Positions 1 to 5,431 of a stretch of DNA of 7,331 nt are shown here, piece by piece. The notes under the pieces were generated by a model. It had not been told where the DNA came from and did no database searches. It saw only the letters and a program-made list of their open reading frames with translations. Position numbers and translations under genes: made by a program. Location of the stretch: positions 1-7,331 of the forward strand of contig JAJPYP010000040.1 in assembly GCA_021204885.1 (NCBI GenBank). The letters run 5' to 3'. This DNA comes from Prevotellaceae bacterium (GTDB taxonomy: Bacteria; Bacteroidota; Bacteroidia; Bacteroidales; Bacteroidaceae). How positions within the stretch are numbered: position 1 is the first letter of the stretch; the number at the start of each line of letters is the position of its first letter.

Positions 1-412
1 CCGCCTGCACTACACGCCCGGCGCATGGTTGCTGCGCACCACCGCCGATTACACCCGCTTTGCCCAGCAGACGGCGGCGCAAGGGTGGCAACTCACCCAG
101 CTGGTCGCCTACACTTTCCCCTGTAAGCTCTCCTTGTCGGCACAAGCCACGCTCTTCCATACCGACGATTACGACAGCCGGGTCTACGTGGCCGAGCGCG
201 GGCTGCTCTATACCTTCTCCACCCCAAGCTATTACGGTCATGGCGTGCGTTATGCCGCCGTGGTGCGCTACGAGCCCTTCAAGTGGCTCATGTTCTATTT
301 CAAGGCGGGGCAGACGCGCTACCGCGACCGCGATGCCATCAGCAGCGGCAACGACTTGATACCAAGCAACCGCAAGACCGACTTGCAAATGCAGGGCAGG
401 ATTAAGTTTTAG
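1..412 (+). CDS. C-terminal fragment of outer-membrane beta-barrel protein, probably helix-hairpin-helix (ComEA-like) family
   Basis: The frame is open from base 2 to the TAG at 410-412, so this is the 3' end of a gene that begins outside the window; the TTG at 29 is not a credible start because the frame reads on upstream of it (RLHYTPGAW...). About 136 residues are visible. They show alternating polar and hydrophobic stretches rich in Tyr, Phe, Arg and Thr, as in transmembrane beta strands, and the protein ends in Phe (GRIKF), the usual last residue of outer-membrane barrels. The segments YVAERGLLYTFSTPSYYGHG and YRDRDAISSG resemble, from memory, the C-terminal region of Bacteroidetes proteins annotated as helix-hairpin-helix domain proteins, which carry the ComEA-like DNA-binding motif near their N terminus. 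That N-terminal part is not in view. The barrel nature is well supported; the family name is less so. Confidence 0.65.
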   Translation, partial: RLHYTPGAWLLRTTADYTRFAQQTAAQGWQLTQLVAYTFPCKLSLSAQATLFHTDDYDSRVYVAERGLLYTFSTPSYYGHGVRYAAVVRYEPFKWLMFYFKAGQTRYRDRDAISSGNDLIPSNRKTDLQMQGRIKF

Positions 413-434
413 GCGTATTTTTTTGCAATGAAGG

Positions 435-464
435 CTTGCCTTGAGAGATATTTGCGTATCTTTG
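435..464 (+). promoter_or_regulatory. Bacteroidetes-type promoter of the S8 peptidase gene
   Basis: TATCTTTG at 457-464 matches the Bacteroidetes -7 consensus TAnnTTTG exactly. A weak -33 element, CTTG at 435-438, lies 18 bp upstream. Transcription would begin near 470, giving a leader of about 30 bases before the ATG at 504. The gap between the barrel gene and the peptidase gene is 91 bp and holds nothing else recognisable, so the two are probably transcribed separately. Confidence 0.6.
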
Positions 465-503
465 ACCTGTCTCCAGTACTAACCCATTAACGACACGTTT
501 ATA

Positions 504-1874
504 ATGAATAAAACCGGTTTGTGTATAACCTTGTCGCTGTTCCTTGCCATGGGCGCATGGGCGCAACAAGACACGTTGAAGTATCGCGTCAGTTTAAGGG
601 ACAAGGCGGGTACCGACTGTACCTTGGACCATCCCGAAGCCTTCCTCTCGCGCGAAGCCCTCGACCGCCGTGCCCGCCAAGGCATTGCCGTCGACTCTAC
701 CGATTTGCCTGTAAGCCGTCCTTATATCGACGAGATAGCACGGCACGGCTGTCATGTGGTGGCAAGAGGCAAGTGGGAGAACTTCGTCACCGTATCCTGC
801 AACGACCCCGAAACGATAGAAGAGATTGCCGCACTCCCTTTTGTGATAGCCGTCCGGAAAGTCTGGACGGCACCCAAACAAGACGACCGCCCCGCGTGGC
901 GCGACAGCCTGAGGAACGAGACGCTCCTCCATCCCGATTCGCTGTACGGTGCTGCCACCGCCCAGATAGCTATCAGCCACGGCGAGCGGCTGCACGCGGC
1001 CGGCTTCAAGGGTGCGGGCATGACGATTGGCGTGATAGACGCGGGGTTTCACAACGCCGATGGCATCGCCGTGCTGCAAGGCATCAAGTTCCTTGGGACG
1101 AGAGACTTCGTGAATCCCGAAGGTGACATCTATGCCGCCAGTCCGCACGGCCTCAGCGTGCTCTCCTGCATGGCTGTCAACCGTCCTAACGAATATATAG
1201 GTACCGCTCCCGAAGCCGCCTATTGGCTGCTGCGCAGCGAGGACGAATCGTCCGAACAGTTGGTGGAACAAGATTACTGGGCCGCCGCCGTGGAGTTTGC
1301 CGACAGTGTAGGCGTGGACGTGCTCAACACCTCTTTGGGTTACTACGCTTTCGATGATTCCACTTGCAACTACACCTACCGCGACTTGGACGGTCGGCAC
1401 GCGCTCATGTCGCGCCAAGCCGCCCGCATTGCCGACAAAGGCATGGTGTTGGTGTGCAGCGCGGGCAACGAGGGTATGGGCTCATGGAAGAAGATAACCC
1501 CACCCGCCGATGCCGACAACGTGCTTACCGTGGGTGCCATCGACACCGCGGGCCAGCTGGCTTTCTTCTCCTCCATCGGCAATACCGCCGACGGTCGTGT
1601 CAAGCCCGATGTGGTGGCGGTGGGCGTGGATAGTGCGGTCATTCGCACCGACGGTAACCAAGGGCATGGTAACGGCACCTCCTTTGCCTCGCCCATTCTA
1701 TGCGGCATGGTAGCCTGTCTGTGGCAGGCCTGCCCCACACTGACCGCCAAGGAACTCATCGCTTTGGTACGCGCTTCGGGCGACCGTGCCGACTATCCCG
1801 ACAACATCTACGGCTACGGCATTCCCGATATGTGGAAGGCGTACCAAAGCTATCTTTCCGGGGCAGGGCAGTAA
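504..1874 (+). CDS. Secreted subtilisin-like S8 family serine peptidase
   Basis: A 456-residue exported serine endopeptidase. Residues 1-21 form a signal peptide (MNKTGLC, hydrophobic core LSLFLAMGAWA) with a likely signal peptidase I site after AWA. Residues about 24-120 look like the propeptide found in Bacteroidetes S8 enzymes (PEAFLSREALDRRARQG, then a DLPVSRPYI stretch), which acts as folding chaperone and inhibitor. The catalytic domain follows: Asp179 in VIDAG, His215 in SPHG, oxyanion Asn322 in SAGNEG and nucleophile Ser393 in GNGTSFASP, so the tetrad is intact. There is no clear C-terminal sorting domain; the protein ends at SYLSGAGQ soon after the last helix. The likely location is periplasm or outside the cell; substrate unknown. 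Its own promoter lies just upstream. It converges on the hipA-like gene with only 26 bp between stop codons, and I see no terminator hairpin there. Confidence 0.93.
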   Translation: MNKTGLCITLSLFLAMGAWAQQDTLKYRVSLRDKAGTDCTLDHPEAFLSREALDRRARQGIAVDSTDLPVSRPYIDEIARHGCHVVARGKWENFVTVSCNDPETIEEIAALPFVIAVRKVWTAPKQDDRPAWRDSLRNETLLHPDSLYGAATAQIAISHGERLHAAGFKGAGMTIGVIDAGFHNADGIAVLQGIKFLGTRDFVNPEGDIYAASPHGLSVLSCMAVNRPNEYIGTAPEAAYWLLRSEDESSEQLVEQDYWAAAVEFADSVGVDVLNTSLGYYAFDDSTCNYTYRDLDGRHALMSRQAARIADKGMVLVCSAGNEGMGSWKKITPPADADNVLTVGAIDTAGQLAFFSSIGNTADGRVKPDVVAVGVDSAVIRTDGNQGHGNGTSFASPILCGMVACLWQACPTLTAKELIALVRASGDRADYPDNIYGYGIPDMWKAYQSYLSGAGQ

Positions 1875-1900
1875 GCCTTGCCGTTCTGGGGTGAAGCCTG

Positions 1901-3214
1901 TCAATTCCCCCTATTCAGTAACAGGAGATTCCGTGCTATAATCTGTCGGTGCGCTTCCCTTACGCCGCACGCTTGGGCATAATCGTCCCACTTGGAAACC
2001 ACCTGCACCGTCTTCTCTATGATTTCATGGGGTTTGTTTATGCCCATCTGCTTGCCTACGCTCTCCAAGTCGGCGAAGGTAAAGCCCTCTCTTTTCCCGT
2101 TCAGTGACATTTGGTGTTGGTTGGTCCACATTCCGCCGGGAACATAGGAGTAGCAGATGTCATAGGCGGGGCCTAATTCCCATGTGCCGTCTTCGTGCAT
2201 CAGGAAAGCGTGGTTCTTGGTGTGGTCGTCGTGATTGCGGGCCACTACGTTGAATGTCATGCGTCGGAACAGCTCTTCTTGCTGTGTGTAATCGAGCCTC
2301 AGCTTGCGCATGATTCCAAACATCTCTTCATAGGAGTGGCGGGTGTCTTTGTCTAAATGGGCTATGGCTGCCAGCGTTTGGACGTGTAGCTTGCCGCCGT
2401 CATTGTAACGGTCGAAGCGCTTTGTCATGAAGTGACAATTGTCTCCTTCGGGGATGAGACGGGATTCCATTATATGTATGCCGGCGTCTGTAGCCATTTT
2501 GTAATAGGCGTATTCTATGTTGCCTATTCCCTGTGGATTCTTGATGACTTTCTCGTGTTCGGCATAGGTGGTTCCGTCGAACTTCAAGAGCCAATAAGTG
2601 AAACCGTCGGGGGCTTTGACTTGGCCTGAACGTATCTCATTGGTACGCTCGTTCCATGCGATGATGGCTTTGGGCTTGGCTCCACCGGCCGATGTGCCTA
2701 CTTTCAATATATCCAATATGTGCTTGTCTTGCCGCTGCAACTGTTCTTTGAATAGGGAGCGGTCGTTGAACACTTTGTCTGCCAGTTTTGTCAGCTCGCT
2801 GATGTGGAGTATGGTAGAGGTATCAAGCTCTTTGATGTGCTTGCTTGGCTCGAACTCCAACGCGCCCATGCCGCGTGCGCCGATGTAGCATAAGCGGTCC
2901 AACGGGGTTATTTCTTCATTGGGCAGGCCGTGGACGGCAAACCATTCGTTGATGATGTCGTTACCGTAGTTGTCGGGAAGTGAATCGGCTATGAGACCGG
3001 GCAGTCCCCTGAAACATTCATTCTTGTTTCCCGGGAATTGATACACGGTGTCTTCGTTGCTTCGGCTTGCCGGCATGGTGACCGGTGCTATATCAAGGCC
3101 TGTTCTAAGGAAGCCGGCATTGAACTGGAACATGGCCGTTCCCTTGCTTCGGTCCCACGCCAACACGCCTGCGTCCTTGCCCCATATCTTGATGTTTACA
3201 GTCAATCCGTCCAT
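1901..3214 (-). CDS. hipA: HipA-family serine/threonine kinase toxin
   Basis: A 437-residue HipA-like protein, close to the 440 residues of E. coli HipA, so it is full length and not the split HipS/HipT form. The N-terminal subdomain spans roughly residues 5-120 (FRGLPGLIADSLPDNYG is typical). The Gly-rich ATP loop is GTSAGGAKPKA at 173-183; Thr174 aligns with the autophosphorylated Ser150 of E. coli HipA, and Ser175 is adjacent. The catalytic loop RNHDDHTKN at 326-334 gives Asp329 (equivalent to Asp309), His331 and Asn334; the Mg-binding Asp352 lies in PAYDIC. All key residues are present, so it should be an active kinase. E. coli HipA phosphorylates glutamyl-tRNA synthetase and causes growth arrest; the target here is unknown. 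Start at 3214: another ATG five bases upstream is out of frame. The gene lies 22 bp after the XRE gene and probably shares its transcript. Confidence 0.93.
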   Translation of the reverse strand: MDGLTVNIKIWGKDAGVLAWDRSKGTAMFQFNAGFLRTGLDIAPVTMPASRSNEDTVYQFPGNKNECFRGLPGLIADSLPDNYGNDIINEWFAVHGLPNEEITPLDRLCYIGARGMGALEFEPSKHIKELDTSTILHISELTKLADKVFNDRSLFKEQLQRQDKHILDILKVGTSAGGAKPKAIIAWNERTNEIRSGQVKAPDGFTYWLLKFDGTTYAEHEKVIKNPQGIGNIEYAYYKMATDAGIHIMESRLIPEGDNCHFMTKRFDRYNDGGKLHVQTLAAIAHLDKDTRHSYEEMFGIMRKLRLDYTQQEELFRRMTFNVVARNHDDHTKNHAFLMHEDGTWELGPAYDICYSYVPGGMWTNQHQMSLNGKREGFTFADLESVGKQMGINKPHEIIEKTVQVVSKWDDYAQACGVREAHRQIIARNLLLLNRGN

Positions 3215-3236
3215 GGCATCGGTCTATCTTATCTTG

Positions 3237-3539
3237 TTATGCTCTTACCCGGTATCTCTTCTTCCCTTTCAGCTTTTGCAACAATATGGGGCTGATGGGC
3301 GGTTCGGGTACAAGCGACTCTATATTCTCAAGCATGTCGAGTACCCTGAGTATGCGGAGGAGCTTCTCCATGCTTATGCTTGCACCGCGTTCCAACCTCA
3401 CAACCGTGTCCAAGCTGACGCCCGCTGCTTCCGCCATCTCTTTTTGCTGGATTCGCTTCCTGATTCTGTATTCTTTCAGTCTGCTTCCTATTTCCGTAAG
3501 GATAGCCACATTGCTTCTTTCTGTCCACATAGCCTGCAT
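3237..3539 (-). CDS. hipB: HipB-like XRE-family antitoxin/repressor
   Basis: A 100-residue DNA-binding protein with an XRE/Cro-type helix-turn-helix at residues about 17-70: IGSRLKEYRIRKRIQQKEMA, the turn AAGVS, recognition helix SLDTVVRLERG, then MEKLLRILRVLDML. The C-terminal tail is basic (KLKGKKRYRVRA). In HipBA systems the small XRE protein binds the kinase, blocks it and represses the shared promoter; gene order (antitoxin first) and the 22-bp gap to hipA fit this. The start is uncertain. ATG 3537-3539 lies only about 8 bases below the predicted transcription start, while the ATG for Met4 (3528-3530) would give a 97-residue protein and a more usual leader. The helix-turn-helix is unaffected by this choice. 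Confidence 0.88.
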   Translation of the reverse strand: MQAMWTERSNVAILTEIGSRLKEYRIRKRIQQKEMAEAAGVSLDTVVRLERGASISMEKLLRILRVLDMLENIESLVPEPPISPILLQKLKGKKRYRVRA

Positions 3540-3553
3540 GGTTAAAGGTGTGG

Positions 3554-3561
3554 CAAATGTA
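3554..3561 (-). promoter_or_regulatory. -7 promoter element of hipBA
   Basis: On the minus strand the sequence reads TACATTTG, an exact match to TAnnTTTG. No good TTTG is present at the -33 position (TTAT at about 3582-3585), so the promoter is probably modest. The predicted start of transcription is near 3547, giving a very short leader before either candidate hipB start codon. Confidence 0.55.
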
Positions 3562-3565
3562 TATA

Positions 3566-3589
3566 TAATTAATGATATATCATAATTTA
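3566..3589. promoter_or_regulatory. Dyad in the hipBA promoter, candidate HipB operator
   Basis: A perfect 12-bp palindrome, ATGATATATCAT (3572-3583), sits inside a larger imperfect dyad in which 10 of 12 base pairs match across the centre (mismatches at 3571/3584 and 3569/3586). It covers the region from just upstream of the -7 element to the -33 position of the hipB promoter. HipB-type antitoxins repress their own promoters through such dyads, so this is the natural candidate operator. The surrounding stretch is very A+T rich, which raises the chance of accidental palindromes. Confidence 0.45.
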
Positions 3590-3643
3590 ATTGCGATATT
3601 ACGGATAAATCAGTAAATTTCAGTTGTTATCAATGCGGTTGCT

Positions 3644-4750
3644 TTAGTCTGCCTCATCGGTTCTATATACAATGCGGTAGCTTGGCCGCTTGGCACCGGG
3701 TTGCTCCTCTTGCAGTATCCCTTTCTGTACCAAGTCCTGTATGTCGCGCAAGGCGGTGTCTTTGGAGCATTTGGCCAATTTGGCCCAGTTCTTGGTGGTG
3801 ATTTTGGCTTCGTAGCCATCCAAGAAGAGGTTCAGCATATCGGTTTGTCGCGGTGTCATGGGGATGCTTGATGCTTGTTGCCAAAAGAGGCTTTTCCGCA
3901 ACGTGGTGCTGATGGCGGCTTCGGCTTCGTCTATGGCATTGATAAGAGTCTTGATATACCAAGTTATCCACTCGGTGATATCTCCGTCGCCCTGCTGCGT
4001 GCGTTCCAAAATGTCGTAGTAACGCTTCTTGTCTTTGTTGATTTGAGACGATATGTTGTAGAAACGGTAGGGACTCTTGTCGCCGCGTGCCAGCATGATG
4101 TCGGAAAGTATGCGGGCAAGGCGGCCGTTGCCGTCTTCAAACGGATGGACGCTTACGAACCACAGGTGTGCCTCGGCCGAGCGGATGATGGCGCTCTCGG
4201 TACTTTCCTTGTTGAACCAGTCGAGGAACTGCCGCATCTCTTCTTCGAGGCGGTGGGGTGCGGGTGCCACGTAGTGTACCTTCTCACGTCCGAACATGCC
4301 GGAGACGATATGTTCTTCATTACTGCGATACCTGCCCGTCTCTATGGGCAGGCCTTCGCTGTAGCCGGTGGGGAAGAAAGCGGTTTGCCATAGGCAGAGT
4401 TTCTCTTTGGTAAGGGGTTGGTCATAGCGTTGCACGGCATCGAGCGTGACAGAGACAATGGAGTCGATGTAGTGCGAGGGGGTGGTGTATTTAAGCTGCT
4501 TGCTGCCTAACTTGCGGGCGATGGATGAGCGCACTTCGTCCATGTTCAGGCTGATGCCTTCTATTTCGGATGAGAATACCACATCGTGCGTCAAGTTCTC
4601 GGTCATGGCTTGCAGCTTGCTGTCGAAACCTAACGCGCCCAACCGGCCATAGAGCATGCCTTGCTTGCGCCCTGCCTCTTCAAGCAGCGACGTTACGCTG
4701 TCATTGTCCCATCGGAACACCGTCCAATTGTCTCTTTCGTGAATGTACAT
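3644..4750 (-). CDS. Fic family protein (DUF4172 type, class II) with C-terminal winged helix; predicted AMP-transferase
   Basis: A 368-residue Fic-domain protein. The N-terminal region (about 1-90) matches the DUF4172 pattern (WTVFRWDND, KQGMLYGRLGALGF). It contains the class II inhibitory motif [S/T]xxxE[G/N] as SSEIEG, residues 60-65, with Glu64 the residue expected to block ATP in the active site. The Fic core carries a complete active-site motif, HPFEDGNGRLAR at 202-213 (catalytic His202, Asn208, Arg210 and Arg213). The C terminus (about 298-365) is a winged helix with the family-typical stretch CSKDTALRDIQDL. Fic proteins usually transfer AMP from ATP to a Ser, Thr or Tyr of a target protein; the target here is unknown. 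Because inhibition is built in, no separate antitoxin is strictly needed. The gene has its own promoter within an inverted repeat. It lies 110 bp below the 152-residue VbhA-like/winged-helix gene and 104 bp above hipB, so it is probably not in an operon with hipBA. Confidence 0.94.
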   Translation of the reverse strand: MYIHERDNWTVFRWDNDSVTSLLEEAGRKQGMLYGRLGALGFDSKLQAMTENLTHDVVFSSEIEGISLNMDEVRSSIARKLGSKQLKYTTPSHYIDSIVSVTLDAVQRYDQPLTKEKLCLWQTAFFPTGYSEGLPIETGRYRSNEEHIVSGMFGREKVHYVAPAPHRLEEEMRQFLDWFNKESTESAIIRSAEAHLWFVSVHPFEDGNGRLARILSDIMLARGDKSPYRFYNISSQINKDKKRYYDILERTQQGDGDITEWITWYIKTLINAIDEAEAAISTTLRKSLFWQQASSIPMTPRQTDMLNLFLDGYEAKITTKNWAKLAKCSKDTALRDIQDLVQKGILQEEQPGAKRPSYRIVYRTDEAD

Positions 4751-4777
4751 ACGCCGGTCGTTTCAGTTATCATGCGA

Positions 4778-4796
4778 CGTTATTTCTCTAATAACG
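4778..4796. repeat. Inverted repeat in the Fic gene leader
   Basis: CGTTATT (4778-4784) and AATAACG (4790-4796) form a perfect 7-bp inverted repeat with a 5-base spacer. It lies between the predicted Fic transcription start and the ATG at 4750, so it could form a small hairpin in the leader RNA or be part of a protein-binding site. It overlaps one of the two direct copies of ATGCGAC-NN-TATT (4772-4784 and 4806-4818). Confidence 0.45.
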
Positions 4797-4803
4797 CCGC
4801 AGA

Positions 4804-4826
4804 TTATGCGACAATATTACGCATAA
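4804..4826. promoter_or_regulatory. Operator-like inverted repeat centred on the Fic gene -7 element
   Basis: TTATGCG (4804-4810) and CGCATAA (4820-4826) are a perfect 7-bp inverted repeat separated by 9 bases. Those 9 bases contain the predicted minus-strand -7 element of the Fic gene, so a dimeric regulator bound here would cover the promoter. Two more copies of the half-site pentamer lie close by (ATGCG at 4772-4776 and CGCAT at 4832-4836). The likely binder is one of the two neighbouring winged-helix proteins, but the sequence cannot say which. Confidence 0.55.
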
Positions 4827-4843
4827 AATGCCGCATGTACAAG
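4812..4843 (-). promoter_or_regulatory. Predicted promoter of the Fic gene
   Basis: On the minus strand, CTTG (4840-4843) is followed after 20 bp by TAATATTG (4812-4819), one mismatch from the Bacteroidetes -7 consensus TAnnTTTG and with the normal spacing. The leader to the ATG at 4750 would be roughly 55 bases. Confidence 0.45.
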
Positions 4844-4860
4844 GAAAAGCATGAAAAGAT

Positions 4861-5319
4861 TTAAAGGACAAGCTCCCAGCGGCCGTTGCGCTTGCCGCCC
4901 ACACGCTTCAATATACCTGCCTCTTGCAGCTTCACGGTGATGGATTTGACGGTACGTTCCGATTTGCCTATCTCCATGGCCATCTCCTTTTGTGTAGCGG
5001 CATTTGCACTTTGAACATTGTCTCTTGCACTTTGAACTGTGTTATTTGCACTTTGAACGGCTTTGTCCTTTGCCTTGCGGTAATAGTCATCAATCCGCTC
5101 TTTGGCTTCTTTGATGCTGATTTCTCCTTTAATATGCATGAATGCGGTCTGAATCAAGTACGGCGAGGGTTGCAGGCCATCCACCTCTTGCAAGCCGATG
5201 GCCGCACGCCACGCTTCGCCCCGCTCTTTTACCGAGGGTGCCGCTTGCCGCAGATACTCGTCAAGACCTTGCAGCGTATAGGGATTGTCGTCATTTATAT
5301 GCATCCGTCGTTGTGCCAT
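4861..5319 (-). CDS. Small protein: VbhA-like antitoxin domain, VQSA heptad repeats and C-terminal winged helix
   Basis: A 152-residue protein that I do not recognise as a named family. Residues about 14-82 (AWRAAIGLQEVDGL, PSPYLIQTAFMHIKGEIS, ERIDDYY) resemble the VbhA-type antitoxin domain and the N-terminal domain of a common class of Bacteroides Fic proteins. By eye, the inhibitory [S/T]xxxE[G/N] motif aligns with LQEVDG at 43-48, where Ser is replaced by Leu and Glu by Asp, so classical inhibition of a Fic active site is doubtful. Residues 88-108 are three heptads (VQSANNT, VQSARDN, VQSANAA), encoded by a 21-bp tandem repeat. Residues 107-152 look like a winged helix (TQKEMAMEIG, SERTVKSITVKLQEAGIL, wing VGGKRNGRWEL). 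No Fic active-site motif is present. The gene is divergent from the DUF2130 gene and precedes the Fic gene. It could be a dedicated antitoxin/repressor or an internally deleted Fic protein. A weak minus-strand -7 candidate is TAATTTTA at 5336-5343. Confidence 0.8.
   Translation of the reverse strand: MAQRRMHINDDNPYTLQGLDEYLRQAAPSVKERGEAWRAAIGLQEVDGLQPSPYLIQTAFMHIKGEISIKEAKERIDDYYRKAKDKAVQSANNTVQSARDNVQSANAATQKEMAMEIGKSERTVKSITVKLQEAGILKRVGGKRNGRWELVL
5004..5058. repeat. 21-bp tandem repeat, three copies, inside the VbhA-like gene
   Basis: The plus-strand core TTGCACTTTGAAC occurs at 5004-5016, 5025-5037 and 5046-5058, exactly 21 bp apart, with variable 8-base spacers. On the coding (minus) strand each core gives the residues VQSA plus flanking bases, so one repeat equals one heptad. 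The period is a multiple of three, so copy-number change would keep the reading frame and only lengthen or shorten the linker. Confidence 0.9.
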
Positions 5320-5365
5320 TGTCTGTTTGTCGGTATAAAATTAGCGATTTTATTTGAATGGGCAG

Positions 5366-5377
5366 CGCATCTATGCG
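5366..5377. promoter_or_regulatory. Palindrome in the divergent intergenic region, candidate shared operator
   Basis: CGCAT-CT-ATGCG is a perfect 5-bp inverted repeat with a 2-base centre. It lies in the 112-bp region between the divergent VbhA-like and DUF2130 genes, at about the -33 position relative to the DUF2130 -7 element. It uses the same pentamer as the inverted repeat at the Fic promoter, although the half-sites are in the opposite relative orientation. Confidence 0.4.
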
Positions 5378-5397
5378 AAAAAGTGGAATGCAATCCC

Positions 5398-5405
5398 TAT
5401 CTTTG
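5398..5405 (+). promoter_or_regulatory. -7 promoter element of the DUF2130 gene
   Basis: TATCTTTG matches TAnnTTTG exactly and is identical to the element upstream of the S8 peptidase gene. No clear -33 TTTG is visible. Transcription would start near 5412, which rules out the upstream in-frame ATG at 5354 and supports the ATG at 5432. Confidence 0.6.
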
Positions 5406-5431
5406 TCATCAGTAAAACCCATGCCCCTAAG

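Noticed and set aside
594..1418. A 274-residue minus-strand open frame antisense to the S8 peptidase
   Set aside because: The plus-strand frame encodes a complete peptidase with all catalytic residues; the antisense frame shows no family pattern.
1875..1900. Terminator between the convergent S8 peptidase and hipA genes
   Set aside because: I looked for a GC-rich stem followed by T residues in either direction in these 26 bases and their edges and found none.
3048..3545. A 165-residue plus-strand open frame across the hipB/hipA junction
   Set aside because: It is antisense to two well-supported genes and its translation shows no domain.
3875..4393. A 172-residue plus-strand open frame within the Fic gene
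   Set aside because: It is a shadow of the Fic coding sequence, including the antisense of the HPFEDGNGR motif.
5004..5058. Three regularly spaced repeats as a possible CRISPR array
   Set aside because: The repeat unit is 13 bases with 8-base spacers inside a coding frame, far too short for CRISPR repeats and spacers.
5354..5431. Upstream in-frame start for the DUF2130 gene
   Set aside because: The ATG at 5354 lies upstream of the predicted promoter, and the extra 26 residues do not fit the usual family start at the CPKC knuckle.
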